A stretch of DNA of 64,000 nt from Neotamlana sargassicola (lineage in GTDB: Bacteria; Bacteroidota; Bacteroidia; Flavobacteriales; Flavobacteriaceae), in NCBI RefSeq assembly GCF_020523965.1, contig NZ_JAJAPX010000001.1, forward strand, positions 248,001 to 312,000, written 5' to 3'. A model generated the notes under the pieces. That model saw nothing but the letters and a program-made list of their open reading frames with translations. It ran no database searches and was not told the origin of the DNA. Positions 61,464-64,000 of the stretch are shown piece by piece (the first letter of the stretch is position 1; every line of letters starts with the position of its first letter). The position numbers and the translations under genes were made by a program.

Positions 61464-64000
61464 TTATTTTATTTCTTCGTTATTAAAAACAGCGTCAATT
61501 ACGCGGCGTTGTCTCCTTTTATCTCTTGTACTTGAACCAGGTGCAGGTACCGAGCTATATGGTCTTGAACAAACTTCTAGTTTTACTATATTTAAGCGTT
61601 CTGCCATAAAACTCCAAGCTCCCATATTTTTGGGTTCTTCTTGAGCCCAAACATAATTTTCTACATTTGGATATTTATTAATTACTTCTTGTATTTTATC
61701 TAAATGAAGCGGGAACAGCTGCTCTATTCTTACTAATGCAACATCTTCTCTATTTAAAGTTTCACGTTCTGCTAATAAATCATAATAAAATTTACCTGTA
61801 CAGAATACTAATTTTTTAACTTTTGAAGCTTCGATAGTATCATCTATAACTTCTTGGAAGGTTCCTGCTGCTAATTCGTTAATAGAAGACACTGCTTTTG
61901 GATGGCGTAATAAGCTTTTTGGCGTTAACACAACCAACGGTTTTCTAAAATCGCGTTTCATTTGGCGACGCAATAAGTGGAAAAAATTGGCAGGTGTGGT
62001 ACAGTCGGCTACAATCATGTTATCGTTGGCACAAAGTTGTAAGTAACGCTCCATTCTTGCTGAAGAGTGTTCTGAACCTTGACCTTCGTAACCGTGAGGT
62101 AACAATACTACAATACCGTTTTGAACTTTCCATTTATCTTCTGCTGCCGATAAATATTGGTCGAAAATTATTTGTGCACCATTACTAAAATCTCCAAACT
62201 GCGCTTCCCAAATGGTTAATGTGTTTGGGTTTGCCATGGCGTAACCATAATCGAAACCAAGTACACCATATTCAGATAAAAAGGAATTGAAAATATACAT
62301 TTCACCTTTGTTATCTGGATTTGTGTTTAATAAGTTTATTCGTTCTTCAGATTTTTCATCTCGAAGTATAGCATGGCGGTGGCTAAATGTTCCGCGTTCT
62401 ACATCTTGACCAGATATACGCACGTTAAAGCCTTCTTCCATTAAAGATCCGTAGGCTAAAGTTTCGGCCATTCCCCAATCTAAAGTATCGGTTTCAAAAA
62501 CCATTTTTTTACGTCCTTCAAGAATACGTTCTGCTTTTCTTAAAAACTTTACGCCTTCTGGAACTGTAGAAACTACTTTTGATATGTGTTCTAATTTATC
62601 TTTTGGATAGGTTGTTTCTACCTCCTGTAACATAGCATCAACACCTCTTCTGGTAAAATCTTCCCAACGCTCTTCCATGAATTCACGAACTTTTGAAGAG
62701 TCGGCCTCTTTAGATTTTTCGTATTCACTTTCAAGAGTTTCTTTAAATTCTGTCACAATACCATCTACATAACCTTTATCTATAGTTCCTTCAGCAATTA
62801 ATTTTTCAGAATATATTTTAAACGGGTTTGGATGTTTTGATATGGATTTGTACAATGCTGGTTGTGTAAATCTTGGCTCATCACCTTCGTTATGGCCATA
62901 TTTACGATATCCTAACAAATCTATATAAACATCTTTTTTATATCGCATTCTGTACTCTAAAGCCATTTCTACGGCATGAACTACAGCTTCAGCATCATCA
63001 GAATTTACATGTAAAACTGGAGATAAGGTTACTTTGGCTACGTCTGTACAATATGTACTTGAGCGGGCATCTAAATAATTGGTTGTAAAACCTACCTGGT
63101 TGTTAACTACAATATGTATAGTACCTCCGGTTTTGTAACCGTTTAATCGGCTCATTTGTGCAACTTCGTAAACGATACCTTGACCTGCAATAGCTGCATC
63201 TCCATGAACAACTATTGGTATTATTTTCGAGTCATCTCCGTTATAATCATTATCTATTTTTGCTCTTGTAATACCTTCAGCTACTGGAGCAACAGTTTCT
63301 AAATGTGATGGATTAGGCACTAAGTTCATTTTAATGCTTTTACCATTTTGGTAGGTTTTATTTAAAGTTAAACCTAAATGGTATTTTACATCTCCATCAA
63401 TGTTTTCGTCTTCAAAATCTTTACCATCAAACTCGTTAAATAACTCGCGCATTGGTTTTCTAAAAATATTAACCAATGTACTTAAACGCCCACGGTGCGC
63501 CATACCTAAAACGCATTCTTTTACATCATACTTTAAAGATGCATAAAATAGAACGTTACTTATTGCTGGTATTAAAGACTCGCCACCTTCTAATGAAAAT
63601 CGTTTTTGACCAACATATTTGGTTTGTAAAAAGTTTTCGAAAGTAACCGCTTGGTTTAGTTTAGATAAGATGTATTTTTTTGTTTCTGCAGAAAAACTTG
63701 GCTGATTATCATTTTTGTTAAGTTGCTCTTGCCACCAACCAATAACCTCCGGATTACGCAAATACATGTATTCTACACCTATAGAATCGCAGTAAATACT
63801 GTTTAAATGTTTTAAAATAACACTTAATGGTTGTGCACCAATACCCAATACTTCGCCAGCATTAAAAACGGTAGCTAAATCGTTTTCGCTAAGACCAAAA
63901 TTTTGTAAATCTAAAGTTGGTGAATAAGTACGACGATCGCGTACAGGGTTTGTTTTTGTAAACAAATGCCCACGCATTCTGTACCCATCAATTAATTTTA
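61464..64000 (-). CDS. odhA: 2-oxoglutarate dehydrogenase E1 component, N-terminus missing (window edge)
   Basis: Thiamine-diphosphate-dependent decarboxylase of the 2-oxoglutarate dehydrogenase complex. The frame is open to base 64000; text upstream of the internal Met at 63977 (KLIDGYR) belongs to the same protein, so that Met is not the start. Family motifs include MRGHLFTKTNPV, GMAHRGRLSTLVNIFRKP, VHGDAAIAGQG, YRKYGHNEGDEPRFTQP, HGYEGQGSEHSSARMERYL and VWAQEEPKNMGAW. The thiamine-diphosphate loop is complete. About 845 of an expected 910-950 residues are in the window. It is cotranscribed with odhB, 30 bp downstream. Confidence 0.97.
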   Translation of the reverse strand, partial: KLIDGYRMRGHLFTKTNPVRDRRTYSPTLDLQNFGLSENDLATVFNAGEVLGIGAQPLSVILKHLNSIYCDSIGVEYMYLRNPEVIGWWQEQLNKNDNQPSFSAETKKYILSKLNQAVTFENFLQTKYVGQKRFSLEGGESLIPAISNVLFYASLKYDVKECVLGMAHRGRLSTLVNIFRKPMRELFNEFDGKDFEDENIDGDVKYHLGLTLNKTYQNGKSIKMNLVPNPSHLETVAPVAEGITRAKIDNDYNGDDSKIIPIVVHGDAAIAGQGIVYEVAQMSRLNGYKTGGTIHIVVNNQVGFTTNYLDARSSTYCTDVAKVTLSPVLHVNSDDAEAVVHAVEMALEYRMRYKKDVYIDLLGYRKYGHNEGDEPRFTQPALYKSISKHPNPFKIYSEKLIAEGTIDKGYVDGIVTEFKETLESEYEKSKEADSSKVREFMEERWEDFTRRGVDAMLQEVETTYPKDKLEHISKVVSTVPEGVKFLRKAERILEGRKKMVFETDTLDWGMAETLAYGSLMEEGFNVRISGQDVERGTFSHRHAILRDEKSEERINLLNTNPDNKGEMYIFNSFLSEYGVLGFDYGYAMANPNTLTIWEAQFGDFSNGAQIIFDQYLSAAEDKWKVQNGIVVLLPHGYEGQGSEHSSARMERYLQLCANDNMIVADCTTPANFFHLLRRQMKRDFRKPLVVLTPKSLLRHPKAVSSINELAAGTFQEVIDDTIEASKVKKLVFCTGKFYYDLLAERETLNREDVALVRIEQLFPLHLDKIQEVINKYPNVENYVWAQEEPKNMGAWSFMAERLNIVKLEVCSRPYSSVPAPGSSTRDKRRQRRVIDAVFNNEEIK

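Overview
The window is an AT-rich stretch of a Bacteroidota chromosome, almost certainly from the family Flavobacteriaceae. The evidence is the alternative complex III operon feeding a cytochrome oxidase, the gene orders rplM-rpsI-rpsB-tsf and asnS-rpoN-ExbD-ExbD-ExbB-ansA-tatD, DUF2723, DUF4421 and DUF5686 family proteins, A-rich leaders without clear Shine-Dalgarno sites, and promoters of the flavobacterial type (TTG, about 19-22 bp, TAnnTTTG). Genus is not determined. Most of the window is core genome. There is no phage, insertion sequence, CRISPR array or rRNA.

Layout. (1) 1-10748, minus strand: a respiratory operon, actABCDEF (quinol:cytochrome c oxidoreductase) followed by coxB and coxA (cut by the left edge). 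(2) 10959-16488: a SPOR-domain protein, then the minus-strand rimP-nusA-infB operon behind a hairpin leader, and tRNA-Gln. (3) 16613-24322: a large DUF2723 membrane glycosyltransferase, a polysaccharide deacetylase, a GspG-like protein, a cysteine-free thioredoxin-fold protein, a metallophosphoesterase and an aldehyde dehydrogenase. (4) 24424-34332: polA with a repeat embedded in its linker, a DUF4421 protein, a NUDIX hydrolase overlapping a PLD-helicase-DUF3427 gene that has a frameshift near its start, a lipoprotein amidase, a bile-acid-symporter-like carrier and a PfpI-family protein. (5) 34469-37280: a WYL regulator divergent from dinB with two identical-type palindromes between them, then a gene-free tandem array of about 185-bp units. 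(6) 37281-50957: a YgiQ radical SAM protein, an ABC-F ATPase, translation genes (rplM, rpsI, rpsB, tsf, pyrH, frr), a DUF5686 barrel, an RND/MMPL transporter and asnS. (7) 51074-58288: rpoN, a degenerate PAP2-like membrane protein, a beta-barrel protein, an ExbB/ExbD cluster, tRNA-Ser, ansA and a TatD hydrolase. (8) 58517-60150: an aspartyl protease, a NarL/FixJ response regulator and an unusual tandem regulatory region. (9) 60225-64000, minus strand: odhB and odhA (cut by the right edge).

The most unusual region is 59621-60150. Three copies of the same control region (paired TACGTA-like sites 10 bp apart, then a TAnnTTTAC box at a fixed distance) follow the response-regulator gene. The first two copies, in exact 139-bp register, each lead into a nearly identical short transcript ending in a terminator hairpin. 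The two hairpins differ by changes that keep the pairing. The third copy leads into a 33-residue membrane peptide. This looks like a small RNA/peptide regulon controlled by the adjacent regulator. Other items worth checking are the WYL operators at 35537-35602, the 185-bp array at 36431-37220, the frameshift in the helicase gene at 28698-28705, the repeat inside polA and the rimP leader hairpin.

All calls were made by reading the sequence and the translations. No database search was run.
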